Source: Capra hircus (taxonomy: Eukaryota > Chordata > Mammalia > Artiodactyla > Bovidae). From it: 64,000 nucleotides of DNA. The stretch lies in assembly GCF_001704415.2 (NCBI RefSeq), contig NC_030816.1, positions 75,843,713 through 75,907,712 of the forward strand, in the 5' to 3' direction. Under the pieces are notes generated by a model. The model made no database searches. It was not told where the DNA came from and saw nothing but the letters and a program-made list of their open reading frames with translations. Positions 1-10,470 of this stretch are shown here, in pieces. Positions within the stretch are counted from its first letter, which is position 1, and every line of letters starts with the position of its first letter. Made by a program: the position numbers and the translations under genes.

Positions 1-867
1 GAAACTATAAGCAAGGTGAAAAGACAACCCTTGGAATGGGAGAAAATAATAGCAAATGAAACAACTGACAAAGGATTAATTTCCAAAATATACAAGCAGC
101 TCATATAACTCAACACAAGGAAAACAAACAACCCAATCAAAAAATAGGAAAAAGACCTAAACAGACATTTCTCCAAAGAAGACATATAGATGGCTAACAA
201 ACACTTGTAAAGATGCTTAACATCACTCATTATTAGAGAAATGCAAATCAAAACCACAATGAGATATCACCTCACACTGGTCAGAATTGCCCTCATCAAA
301 AAGTCTACAAACAATAAATGATGGAGAGGGTGTGGAAAAAAGGGGATGCTCTTGCACTGTTGGTGGGAATATAAATTGATACAGCCACTATGGAAGATGG
401 TATGAAGATTCCTTTAAAAACTAAGAGTAAAATCACCATATGACCCAGCAATCCCACTCCTAGGCATATACCCTGAGGAAACCAGGTTTGAAAAAGACAC
501 ATGTATCCCATTGTTCATTGCAGCAGTATTTACAATGGCTAGAACATGGAAACAACCTAGATGCCAATCAACAGATGAATGGATAAAGAAGTTGTGGTAC
601 ATATACACAATGGAATATTACTCAGCCATAAAAAAGAATGCATTTGAATCAGTTCTGATGAGGTGGATAAATCTAGAACCCTATTATACAGAGTGAAGTG
701 AGTCAGAAAGAGATAAATATCGTATTCTAACGCACATATATGGAATCTAGAAAAGCGGTTCTGAAGAATTTATTTACAGGACAGTAATGGAGGAACAGAC
801 ATAGAAAACAGACTTATGGTCATAGGGAGAGGGGAGGAGAGGGTGAGATGTATGCAGAGTAACATGT
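1..867 (+). repeat. L1 LINE 3' part (ORF2 end), first half
   Basis: The sequence encodes decayed L1 ORF2 C-terminal peptides on the + strand, such as MFIAAVFTMARTWKQP and WIKKLWYIYTMEYYSAIKK, and continues toward the 3' UTR. It is interrupted at 868-878 by a BovB insertion and resumes at 2584. The 5' part lies outside the window. Confidence 0.9.
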
Positions 868-878
868 AAACTTACATT

Positions 879-2572
879 CAGTTCAGTTTAGTTCAGTCAC
901 TCAGTTATGTCTGACTCTTTGCGACCCTATGAATCGCAGCATGCCAGGCCTCCCTGTCCATCACCAACTCCCAGAGTTTACCCAGATTCATGTCCATTGA
1001 GTCGGTGATGCCATCCAACCATCTCATCCTCTGTCATCCCCTTCTCCTCCTGCTCCCAGTCCCTCCCAGCATCAGGGTCTTTTCCAATGAGTCAACTCTT
1101 CGCATGAGGTGGCCAGAGTACTGGAGTTTCAGCTTCAGTATTGGTCCTTCCAATGAACACCCAGGACTGATCTCCTTTAGGATGGACTGGTTGAATCTCC
1201 TTGCAGTCCAAGGGACTCTCAAGAGTCTTCTCCAACACCACAGTTCAAAAGCATCAATTCTTCGGCGCTCAGCTTTCTTCACATTCCAACTCTCCCATCC
1301 ATACATGACCACTGAAAAAACCATAGCCTTGACTAGACGGACCTTTTTTGGCAAAGTAATGTCTCTGCTTTTGAATATGCTGTCTAGGTTGGTCATAACT
1401 TTCCTTTCAAGGAGTAAGCGTCTTTTAATTTCATGGCTGCAGTCACCATCTGCAGTGATTTTGGAGCCCCCCAAAATAAAAGTCTGACACTGTTTCCCCA
1501 TTTATTTCCCATGAAGTGATGGGACCAGATGCCATGATCTTTGTTTTCTGAATGTTGAGCTTTAAGCCAACTTTTTCACTTTCCTCTTTCACTTTCATCA
1601 AGAGGCTTTTTAGTTCCTCTTCAGTTTCTGCCAGGGCTTCCCTGGTGGCTCAGATGTTAAAGCACCTGCCTGCAATGTGGGAGACCTGGGTTTGATCCTC
1701 TGGGTCACCATAAGGGTGGTGTCATTTGCATATCTGAGGTTATTGATATTTCCCCTGGCAATCTTGATTCCAGCTTGTGCTTCTTCCAGCCCAGCGTTTG
1801 TCATGATGTACTCTGCATATAAGTTAAATAAGCTGGGTGACAGTATACAGCCTTGACATACGCCTTTTCCTATTTGGAACCAGTCTGTTGTTCCATGTCC
1901 AGTTCTAACTGTTGCTTCCTGACCTGCATATAGGTTTCTCAAGAGGCAGGTCAGGTAGTCTGGTATTCCCATCTCTTTCAGAATTTTCCAGTTTATTGTG
2001 ATCTACACAGTCAAAAGCTTTGGCATAGTCAATAAAGCAGAAATAGATGTTTTTCTGGAACTATCTTGCTTTTTCGATGATCCAGCAGAAGCAGAAGATA
2101 TTAAGAAGAGGTGGCAAGAATACACAGAAGAACTGTACAAAACAGGTCTTCACAACCCAGATAATCACGATGGTGTGATCACTCACCTAGAGCCAGACAT
2201 CCTGGAATGTGAAGTCAAGTGGGCCATAGAAAGCATCACTATGAACAAAGCTAGTGGAAGTGATGGAATTCCAGTTGAGCTGTTTCAAATCCTGGAAGAT
2301 GATGCTGTGAAAGTGCTGCACTCAATATGCCAGCAAATTTGGAAAACTCAGCAGTGGCCACAGGGCTGGAAAAGGTCAGTGTTCATTCCAATTCCAAAGA
2401 GAGGCAATGCCAAAGAATGCTCAAACTGCCACACAATTGTACTCATCTCACATGCTAGTAAAGCAATACTCAAAATTCTCCAAGCCAGACTTCAGCAATA
2501 CGTGAACCATGATGTTCAAGCTGGTTTTAGAGAACCAGAGGAACCAGAGATCGAATTGCCAACAGCCACTGG
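879..2572 (-). mobile_element. BovB (RTE) LINE with 5' inversion
   Basis: Bases 879 to about 2083 are the 3' end of a BovB on the - strand (RT to C-terminal domain, ending in the CAGTTCAGTT-type terminus). From about 2084 to 2572 the adjoining upstream BovB part is on the + strand (peptides EDIKKRWQEYTEELYKTGL, KASGSDGIPVELFQIL, NCHTIVLISHASKAILKILQ). An exact 11-bp duplication AAACTTACATT flanks the whole (868-878, 2573-2583). The two parts meet almost without loss in consensus order, as expected from twin priming. The RT active-site motif reads YAND instead of YADD. A 74-bp tRNA-like insertion sits at 1634-1707. Confidence 0.9.
1634..1707 (+). mobile_element. tRNA-like SINE head only, 74 bp
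   Basis: A tRNA-Glu-like head of the Bov-tA/CHR type (starts GGCTTCCCTGGTGGCTCAG, B-box-like GGGTTTGATCC) interrupts the BovB reverse-transcriptase region between TTTCTG and TAAGGG. It lacks the usual downstream SINE body and A-rich tail. Only CCA (1631-1633, 1708-1710) is shared at the borders, so there is no clear target duplication. Confidence 0.75.
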
Positions 2573-2583
2573 AAACTTACATT

Positions 2584-2820
2584 ACCATGTGTAAAATAGA
2601 TAGCCAACGGGAATTTGCTATATGACTCAGGAAACTCAAACAGGGACTCTGTACCAGCCTAGAGGGGTGGGATGGGGAGGGAGATGGGAGGGAGGTTCAA
2701 AAGGGAGGGGATACATATATATATATATATATATATGGCTGATTCATGTTGAGGTTTGACAGAAAACAACAAAATTCTGCAAAACAATTATCTTTCAGTA
2801 AAAAAATTTAAAAAAAGAGG
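2584..2820 (+). repeat. L1 3' UTR, second half of the split copy
   Basis: Resumes the L1 of 1-867 after the BovB: the typical artiodactyl L1 3' UTR with the AAAATAGATAGCC motif, a purine-rich G tract, GCTGATTCATGTTGA and an A-rich end near 2805-2820. It contains a TA dinucleotide run at about 2711-2733. Confidence 0.88.
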
Positions 2821-3149
2821 AGAAACTCAGGCTAAACACAACACTACGTAAGGGTCTATAGGACAGAGAAGGAAAGGCTAAGAGGAAACAAGTGGGCATA
2901 AATAAATTCATGTGTTCTTTCAGTTTTTGTATTGTTTTTCCTTATCCTTGTAATCCTCTCATGCTTGTATGCATTTCTTCTCATTTCAAGCTACCTCAGA
3001 GTGTCTTGAGGGAATGATTTCTGTGGTATACTCCATAGGTAAGCTCAGTGTCTGACCCAGAATAGACTTTTCATAAACATTTGCTGATAGATGTTCTCGA
3101 GTCTGCTGGACTTTGAAAGGTGATTTAGATCCTAGCAACTGTCTTCTAA

Positions 3150-3356
3150 GGGCTTCCCAGGTGGCTCAGTGATATAGAACCCGCCTGCCAATATAGGATC
3201 TGCAAGTTCGATCTCTGGGTTGGGAAGATCCCCTAGAGGAGGAAATGGCAACCCACTCCAGTATTCTTGTCTGAAAAATCCCATGGACAGAGGAGCTTGG
3301 CAGGTTACAATCCATGGGGTCACAAAAGAGTCAGACACAACTTAGCAACTAAAGGA
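3150..3356 (+). mobile_element. Bov-tA SINE
   Basis: tRNA-Glu-like head followed by the BovA body (GGAAATGGCAACCCACTCCA, then CCATGGACAGAGGAG). It is flanked by an exact 14-bp duplication CAACTGTCTTCTAA at 3136-3149 and 3357-3370. Confidence 0.93.
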
Positions 3357-4476
3357 CAACTGTCTTCTAAACTCAGTAATCAAGAGTCTTCCTCCTGTAG
3401 ACCCTGTTCCAGTGTTAGAGGCAATAGTATCTTAATGTGTAGTTTCTTTTGTCCATGAGCATGGGAAGATGCTAACGCTTCTGGTGGTACTCTGTGTTTC
3501 ATTGTAATCTCCTCAAATAAAGGCCCACTTCTGAACTGTCTCAGAGGCTGTTACTATTATGGTCAATGGACACAATATTTTTCATAAGAAAGAGATATAA
3601 AATTGTAGAATGACTATGTCATGTCCTAAAAAAATCATGTTAGTCAATGAAAGAAATAATCATAGTCATTGAGAAACTTATTTCCCTAAGGAATTTTAGA
3701 AAATGGTGTGCCAGGCATGCTATAGTTCAAACAGCTTGTGGGTGACCTAGGTCCTCACGTGGCCTGTTTTGGAAACATGGCTGGAGTAGTTGCTGTGGAG
3801 AAATTCCATCTGAATACTGAGTGAGGTTGACAGGATGTGGTTCTCTTCATAGATGCAGTTAAACACTTTATGCTTTCACCCCAGGAGTACATACCTACCA
3901 TCTTCTTGGTTGTGTTGTGATTGGCAAACACTGCCTGTTACTAAGTGCACTGAAGGTTTTGTTTGGCATCTTGTGCATTGAAACACACTAGTCATGACAA
4001 CGCTTGTTATGAAATTCAAGGCTTTGAGATGACTTTTGCGTTCATGAGTATTTCCAAACAGTAGTCTTCAGCAGTTCTGTAGCCAGGCAGAGTCATTAAC
4101 AGGTTTTACTGATGTGGCCCCTGAGGACACTAGATATTCCAGGGAAACCCTCCTTTATATGACCCATTTCATATTCCTTCAGAAATGAATGGCTTTCCTG
4201 TATGTCTTTCACAGAGACCGCAAGCCCTGGAAACTTCACAGAAGTGGGTATCTGTCCAAACTTGGGAATAATTCTTGCAGGAGGCAGATGTTGAGGCACA
4301 AGCAGGACAGAAACAGAACCAGAGGTTCCAGATGCAGACCTACAGTCCAAACCCATCAAATCTCTTCTGCAGATGTGTTTATTGGGATCGTATTTAAAAA
4401 AAAGAAAAAAAACATTTAAATTAGTTACCTAGTTTCAAAATCTGGGACTTTTTTTTTAATTTCAGAAAGTCTGGAT

Positions 4477-4800
4477 AGGACTTCCCCGGTGGCTCAGTGG
4501 TAAAGAATCTGCCTGCCGATGCAGAAGACACGGGTTCGATCCCTGGTTCTGGAAGATCCCACGTGCTGCAAAGCAGCTAGGCCTGTGTGCCACCTATTGA
4601 GCCTGTGCTCTAGAGCCTGGGAACCACAACTACTGCAGCCCCTGTGCCCTAGAACCCTTGGTCTGCAACCAGAGAAGCCCCTGCAATACGACGCCTGGGC
4701 GCTGCAACCAGAGAGTAGCCCCTGCTCGCTGCAACTAGAGAACAGTGTGCAAAACAATGAAGACCCAGCACAGCCAACAATAAATAAAGACAATTTTTAA
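4477..4800 (+). mobile_element. CHR-type tRNA-Glu SINE
   Basis: Starts with the tRNA-like GGACTTCCCCGGTGGCTCAG head, continues with a long GC-richer body of GCAACCAGAGA-like units, and ends in AATAAATAAAGACAATTTTTA. An exact 11-bp duplication AAAGTCTGGAT lies at 4466-4476 and 4801-4811. The family name within the cetartiodactyl CHR group is tentative. Confidence 0.88.
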
Positions 4801-5260
4801 AAAGTCTGGATGTGGGACTTGTCTTGAAACATTAGAATAATCCGGCCAGGCTGGGATCCCTATTTTTGCATTGGCAGCCATGAGTGGGGCTGGGAGCTCT
4901 TCCCTTCTGGGTGGAGAAGAACTCCAGACACCACCACTGTCTCTGGCCTCAGGCATTCGTCTGAGTCAGCTTCATGACCCCAAGACAGGCGATGAGATTG
5001 AGAGTAGATGGCATTGTGGGTGATTATGAAGGAGACAGACTTCTACTCTTAAATCACATGGTCTCTTTGATAAACACTTTATTCAACAGCCCAGAGATGA
5101 GTTGATAATCTTTGTAGTCTGGAAACAGAAGAACTATGAAAACTGCCTCAAGGTTAACCTCTGGTGGTTCTTCGTCAGTTCTGTTTGTTTTGGTCAAAGG
5201 TCAAATAGCACTGGACTAGGGTGGAAGGAAAACTCTGTACAATGGCAAAGGCCAACTCTT

Positions 5261-5360
5261 CACGCAGCTTGTGGGATCTTAGTTCCCCAACTAGGGATCG
5301 AACTTGTGTCCCCTGCAGTGAAAGCACAGAGTCTTGACTATTGGACCACCAAGGAAATCC
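5261..5360 (-). mobile_element. CHR-type SINE, antisense
   Basis: Reverse complement of the CHR head and short body (GGGATCGAAC and CTATTGGACCACCAAGGAAAT on the + strand). An exact 18-bp duplication TGGCAAAGGCCAACTCTT lies at 5243-5260 and 5361-5378, the longest in the window, implying a relatively young copy. Confidence 0.9.
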
Positions 5361-5642
5361 TGGCAAAGGCCAACTCTTAAATGCCAACCCCAGCTACCAT
5401 CTGGGGAGAGCTATCTTTCATTCCTGGGGGACCCTATCATTGGTTCCTGGGCTGCCTCCTCCCTCACTTAGAATTTTGAGAATGAGAATGAAATAGTCTG
5501 AACCAAATCCTTCTCTGAGCAGCCTTTCCAACATATTTGGATAACAAAGAATGCTTCGGTACTAATCTTGCTTTGCACAGCTGCACAGAAAAGATTGTTT
5601 AACTCTCTTCTGTATATTTTGTCTTTTGGGGAACCCTATCAG

Positions 5643-5771
5643 GAAGCTTATGATCATCTCTTGGAAGTCCCGGTCACTCGGGAGCAGTTAAACCACTATC
5701 GGAATGTGGCCGAGGCTGCCCGGAGTGAACTTGCAGCAACGCTGGTCAAATTTGAATCTGCTCAGTCTGAG
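5643..5771 (+). CDS. CCDC170: CCDC170 coding exon 2 (43 codons)
   Basis: The exon is 129 nt, phase 0 at both ends, and reads EAYDHLLEVPVTREQ to KFESAQSE. The acceptor is the AG at 5641-5642, after a pyrimidine-rich stretch at about 5603-5632. The donor is GAG|GTGAGA at 5772, a strong site. The segment LEVPVTREQLNHYRNV is the recognisable N-terminal part of CCDC170, just before the long coiled coil. The reading frame stays open upstream to 5568, so alternative AG acceptors at 5579-5580 and 5587-5588 cannot be excluded from the sequence alone. I prefer 5643 because recognisable protein similarity begins there. The start codon must lie in an upstream exon. Confidence 0.88.
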
Positions 5772-5935
5772 GTGAGAGTCTCTGTCTTCGTTACTCACAA
5801 ATGGGCCTTGTTAGCTTCCCGTGGAGTGAAACAGAGTAGAGAGGTGATTAGAAACAGGACAAAGGGACACAGGTTTAAACTTCTCGGTGAATTTTATTCT
5901 CTTTTTCTCTTATTGTGCCTCACATGTCTGGTTGG

Positions 5936-6152
5936 CTTCCCTGCTGGCTCTGTGGTAAAGAATCCGCCTGCCAATGCAGGAGGTGTAAGAGACTCGGGTT
6001 TGATTCCAAAGTCAGGAAGAGTCCCTGGAAAAGGAAACGGCAACCCACTCTAGTATTCTTTCCTGGAGAATCCCATGGACAGAGGAGCCTGGTGGGCTAC
6101 AGTCCATGGGGTCGCAAAGAGTTGGAAGCGACTGAAGCGACTACTAGTACCC
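5936..6152 (+). mobile_element. Bov-tA SINE
   Basis: tRNA-like head (GGCTTCCCTGCTGGCTCTG) plus BovA body up to GACTGAAGCGACTA. Short flanking repeat TCTGGTTGG at 5927-5935 and 6153-6161. It starts about 160 bp after the exon 2 donor. Confidence 0.88.
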
Positions 6153-6670
6153 TCTGGTTGGGGAGGATTCCTGAAAGACTGTGTTTGCTGGGCTGGGAGG
6201 TGAGGTGACCTGAGCTGGATTCTGGCTCTCTCAGGGGAGCTGTCCTTCCTGAGAACACCAGGGGTTCCTGGGGACTTGGGGGGCCACATGGGCCTTGGAG
6301 GGCTCTTAGCATCCTTGGGAGAAGCTTTCTTTAAGGTGGATTGCTTGCAATCCGCAGTTCTAGGGGTGGAAATCTGCCTCCCTTTTTTGTGGTGGTTCTG
6401 CTTGCCTGGGGAAGATTCTAGGAAGGTGACCAAGATTCATCTACCCTTGGGGCTGGATCCAGTCTATTGTGGAGTTTCTGGGAGATTCTTGCTAGACTCA
6501 CTGCACTTATAGACTAGTGGCCCCCGGGAATCCTCGGCTTGCCTGTGAGGTAAGTGACAGTCTCACTAGACTGTCAGGCTCCCGTTGAAAGATGAGTTGA
6601 TAATGTGTGTGTATGTGTACGTGAATAAATGTAGGCATGCACATGCATGCTCATAGTTCCAAAAAGTATA

Positions 6671-6893
6671 GTAGTAGTAGTGTAGTATGGTGAGAGTCGT
6701 TCAGTCGTGTCAGACTCTGCAACTCCATGGGCTGTAGTCCGCCAGGCTTCTCTGTCCATGGGATTCTCCAGGCAAGGATACTGGAGTGAGTAGCTATTCC
6801 CTTCTCTGGGAGACCTTCTCAGTCCAGGGATTGAACCCAATCTCCTGCATTGAAGGCACATTCTTTACCATCTGAGCCACCAGGAAAGCCCTT
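6671..6893 (-). mobile_element. Bov-tA SINE, antisense
   Basis: Reverse complement of a Bov-tA, ending in the head complement GAGCCACCAGGAAAGCCC. Exact 11-bp duplication CAAAAAGTATA at 6660-6670 and 6894-6904. The tail side (6671-6690) is a GTA-rich run. Confidence 0.92.
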
Positions 6894-7334
6894 CAAAAAG
6901 TATATGTATTCATGAAATTTTCTAATGGGGTGGATCTGGTATCTTATAAGGCACATACTGTGTTCAATATTTTAGTGTGAGAGAAAAGTTAATGTGTTTC
7001 CTTTGTATAAATCCTATAATGATTTTCCTTTTCTCCTATATTTTCCCCAGAAATCCAAATATTATTTTTCTTTATCCCCCACAATAAGGGTCCAGAAGGC
7101 TGGGGAAGAAATTCTGTAATATAGTGAATAGTCTGTATTGATTTGCAAAAGGGTTGTGGCCATGAAATTACAAATAGCCTACCTGTAGCTTCCTTGTTTC
7201 AGCAGCAGCAGCAATAGCAGTAATACAGATTTAAAAAATGAGTTTCCATTGCAAAATATTTTATTCCTTTTTGCAAAATACACCACACCTGTCTCTTGAG
7301 TGAGATTCATTCATCACAGGACATTGTTCAATGA

Positions 7335-8008
7335 AAATGGAACTGCCATAAGACCCAGCAGTCCCACTGCTGAACATACACTGAGGAAACCAAAATTTAA
7401 AGAGACATATGTACCCCAGTGTTCATTGCAGCACTGTTTACAATGGCTAGGACATGCAAGCAACCTAGATGTTCATTGGCAGATGAATGGAAAAGGAAAT
7501 TGTGGTGCATATATGCAATGGAATATTACTCAACTATAAAAAGAACACATTTGAGTCAGTTCTAATGAGGTGGATGAAACTGGAGTGTATTATACAGAGT
7601 GAAGTAAGTCAGAAAGAGAAACACCAATACAGTATATTTACACATATATATGGAGTTTAGAGAGATGGTAATGACAATCCTATGTGCAAGGCAGCATAAG
7701 AGCACAGATGTAAAGAACAGACTTTTGGACTCTGTGGGAGAAGGTGAGGGTGGGATGATTTGAGAGAATAGCATTGAAACATGTATATTACCATATGTAA
7801 AATAGATGACCAGCGCAAGTTTGATGCATGAAGCAGGACACTCAAAGCTGGTGCTCTGGGGCAACCCAGAGGGATGGTGTGCGGGGGGAGGTGAGAGCGG
7901 CGGTTCAGGATGGGGGGACACGTGCACCGGTGGCTGATTCATGTTGATGTATGGCAAAAACCATCACAATATTGTAAAGTAATCATCCTCCAATTAAGAA
8001 AGAAAAAA
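7335..8008 (+). repeat. L1 3' end, sense
   Basis: 5'-truncated L1 with the ORF2 C-terminal region in decayed form (TATGCAATGGAATATTACTC, GAAGTAAGTCAGAAAGAGAA), then the 3' UTR and an A-rich end near 8008. It lies about 220 bp upstream of exon 3. Confidence 0.88.
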
Positions 8009-8227
8009 CATTGCTCAATAGTGTTTTGAAAAAGAATAAGAGGGCCCACTATTTAGGCATAATTTCCCATCTAGTAATACAGAAACAAATACGAAGAAAG
8101 AAAGTAAAGTTGGATTAAGTCATGAATAAAAAATTGAAATTTTAAATTATGGTTTGGGGTTTTTTTCAAGGTACTTCAAATTTATATCTTTGAAATTTTT
8201 TCTCTTTTTACTTCTTCTCCATGTCAG

Positions 8228-8484
8228 CTTCGAGAACTGCGATCCAAGATGCTTTCTAAAGAAGCTTCCTGTCAAGAGTTGAAAGCTGAGATGGAGAGCT
8301 ACAAAGAAAACAATGCCAGAAAATCGTCTCTCCTCATCTCTCTGAGGGACAGAGTTCAGGAGCTAGAGGAAGAGTCAGCGGCTCTCTCCACTTCTAAAAT
8401 TAGAACTGAAATCACAGCTCAGTCTGCAATCAAGGAGAACCAAGAGTTAAAGAAGAAAGTGGTAGAACTGGACGAAAAATTACA
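8228..8484 (+). CDS. CCDC170: CCDC170 coding exon 3 (85 codons + 2 nt)
   Basis: The exon is 257 nt and enters in phase 0 at CTT CGA GAA, after a pyrimidine-rich tract and the AG at 8226-8227. It reads LRELRSKMLSKEASCQELK through ENNARKSSLLISLRDRVQELEEE to VVELDEKL plus the first two bases of a Gln codon. The donor is ACA|GTAAGG at 8485, so the following intron is phase 2. The translation is a continuous heptad-type coiled coil. Because the length is not a multiple of three, skipping this exon alone would shift the frame. The next exon restores it. Confidence 0.95.
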
Positions 8485-8542
8485 GTAAGGATATTTCAAT
8501 ATATTTCTCAATGGAGTTAGTGTCCTGATAGCAGGATGTGCC

Positions 8543-8818
8543 ACAGAAGGCAATGGCACCCCACTCCAGTACTCTTGCCTGGAAAATCCCATGGACGGAG
8601 GAGCCTGGTAGGCTGCAGTCCATGGTTGCTAAGAGTCGGACACGACTGAGCGACTTCACTTTCGCTTTTCACTTTTATGCATTGGAGAAGGAAATGGCAA
8701 CCCACTCCAGTGTTCTTGCCTGGAGAATCCCAGGGACAGGGGAGACTGGTGGGCTGCTGTCTCTGGGGTCACACAGAGTCGGACACGACTGAAGTGACTT
8801 AGCAGCAGCAGCAGCAGC
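8543..8818 (+). mobile_element. Bov-A2 SINE (dimer of BovA units)
   Basis: Two tandem BovA units without a tRNA head: both contain a CCCACTCCAGT-like block and end in GAGTCGGACACGACTGA. They are followed by an AGC trinucleotide tail (8800-8825), typical of Bov-A2. Flanking duplication AGCAGGATGTGCC / AGCAGCATGTGCC (8530-8542, 8819-8831) has one mismatch. It sits 60 bp after the exon 3 donor. Confidence 0.92.
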
Positions 8819-9469
8819 AGCAGCATGTGCCTCTGAAGATACTGGCATTTTGCATTATTTGGCCCTGAAACTCAACTTGGGGAGAAAAAAATCATATGTG
8901 TATATATATATATATATAAAATCTGGAAGATTTCCTCTAAGTAAAGGTTTAACTGGAGTTGTAGAATAGTACACAGAGCGAGGGGTTTATTCAGAAGCTA
9001 GTTATAAAAATACCTCAGAAGCCCAGAACGCCCCAGACCACCCTTAACACTCCTCATTAAGTTTTATTGCCGGTTTATGCAGAGAACTCAGGAAATCTAG
9101 GTTTTCTACATGTAGTTCTGCCAAAAGGTGATTATTGAGATAAAATTGGGAGCTAACTGTTCTTAAAATGTACTTTGTAATTCTGTGTATAATAACTTAA
9201 ATCACTTTACTAATAAAACACTTGATATTTATTTTACTTATTTCATCTTAAAAAGATTAAAAACAAAAACCCAGCACTTCCAGCTCCTGTCCTCTTTCTC
9301 TCCTTCCATTTAGAGCAAAATTCCTTAAACAAGTTCGTATGTACGCACTGTGCCAGTTTCTCTCCTCTCTCAGATCTACTCTGCTGAAGCCACTCATTAA
9401 GGTGACCAGTGACTGCACACTGCAAATTAGATGATCAGTCTCATCTGATCTTCCAGTACATCAGTCAAC

Positions 9470-10470
9470 AGTTGGCTTTCCCCCCTGAACCACTTTCTTC
9501 TTTTAGCTTCCAGGGCACTGCGCACGCCTGCTGTTGATCTTGCCTTTCTAGCCACCCCGTCCTGATCTCTTGCTTTATCCGCCTCATCTCCTTGACTTCC
9601 AAGTATTGGCGGGCCCCAGGGCTCAGTCCTTGACTCTCTCCTTGAAAGTGAAACCCGCTCAGTCGTGTCTGACTCTTTGTGACCCCGTGGACTATACAGT
9701 CCATGGACTTCTCCAGGCTAGAATACTGGAGTGGGTAGCCTATCCCTTCTCCAGGGGATCTTCCCCACCCAGAAACTGAACCAGGGTCTCCTGCCTTGCA
9801 AGGCAGATTCTTTACCAACTGAGCCATCAGGGGACTCTCTTCTTGTTTCTGTCCAAATCCACTCTCTTAGTGCTCTCATCCAGTCTCATGACTTGAAGTA
9901 TGACCTAAATGCTCATGACTCCCACGTTTCTTCATAAGACCTGCATATCTTATGACTTACTGGGCATCTTCACTTAGATGTCCAACAGGCATCTCAGATT
10001 AACATGTGCAAATTAGTATTTCCACAAATTCATCCTGTGGTTTTCCTAATCTCATTGAATGATAATTCCATTCCTCTAGTTGATCAGGGCAAAAATCTTG
10101 GATCATCCTTGCTTTCCTTTCCTAGATGCTTCAGTAAATCTCATCATTTATCTCTGCCATCAAAATAAATCTAAATTTTTACTACTGTACATTGCCACTA
10201 ACCTAGTCTGCATCTCCGATTTACCCCACTCCCCCTAAATGTTTCTTACTCCCTTTTCTGATTAATCTTTTCCTTCATCTCTATAATATACTATACATTT
10301 TTCATACATTTATTTTTTGATTATTGTCCATCTTCCCAATTAGGACATAAGTCCTATGAGGGCAAGAATGTTCATCTGTTTCATTTACTACTGTATATTT
10401 AGCACCTTTAACAAAGCCTGATGCATAGTAAGTGCACAATAAATATTTATTAATCAAGTGAGTAATAAAA
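9470..10470. repeat. Ancient mammalian interspersed repeat (L1M/L2-like)
   Basis: Decayed sequence with motifs common in old mammalian LINE tails: GATGTCCAACAGGCATCTCA near 9978, CTTGGATCATCCTTG near 10097, and a terminal part with GTGCACAATAAATATTTATTAA near 10432. A younger Bov-tA interrupts it at 9645-9832. The exact family is uncertain. Confidence 0.5.
9645..9832 (-). mobile_element. Bov-tA SINE, antisense
   Basis: Reverse complement of Bov-tA body and head, ending ACTGAGCCATCAGGG. Flanking duplication GACTCTCTCCTT / GACTCTCTTCTT (about 9632-9643, 9833-9844) has one mismatch. Confidence 0.9.

Larger units (their letters stand above)
1..5642 (+). other. CCDC170: Intron 1 (3' part): L1, BovB and SINE insertions
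   Basis: No exon is seen here. Bases 1-2820 are an L1 3' end split by a BovB. Bases 2821-3135 and 3371-4465 appear to be non-repetitive AT-rich intron in which I see nothing specific. Three SINEs lie at 3150-3356, 4477-4800 and 5261-5360. Bases 4812-5242 and 5379-5600 hold nothing I recognise. The intron ends in a pyrimidine-rich tract before 5643. Confidence 0.8.
5772..8227 (+). other. CCDC170: Intron 2
   Basis: This 2456 bp phase 0 intron holds two Bov-tA SINEs in opposite orientation (about 5936-6152 and 6671-6893) and a sense L1 tail (about 7335-8008). Bases 6160-6660 and 6905-7330 show nothing specific beyond a short GT-rich patch near 6605. Confidence 0.85.

Noticed and set aside
990..1487. 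165-codon + strand open frame
   Set aside because: It is the antisense shadow of the BovB coding region at 879-2083. Equivalent frames occur over the antisense BovB copies at 13585 and 26536.
1998..2594. 198-codon + strand open frame resembling a reverse-transcriptase gene
   Set aside because: It is the inverted 5' arm of the BovB insertion, fused by chance to the antisense arm and flanking L1; not a host gene.
4477..4560. Possible functional tRNA-Glu gene
   Set aside because: The tRNA-like sequence is the head of a CHR SINE with a downstream body, tail and target duplication. The other tRNA-like matches in the window are likewise SINE heads or head fragments.
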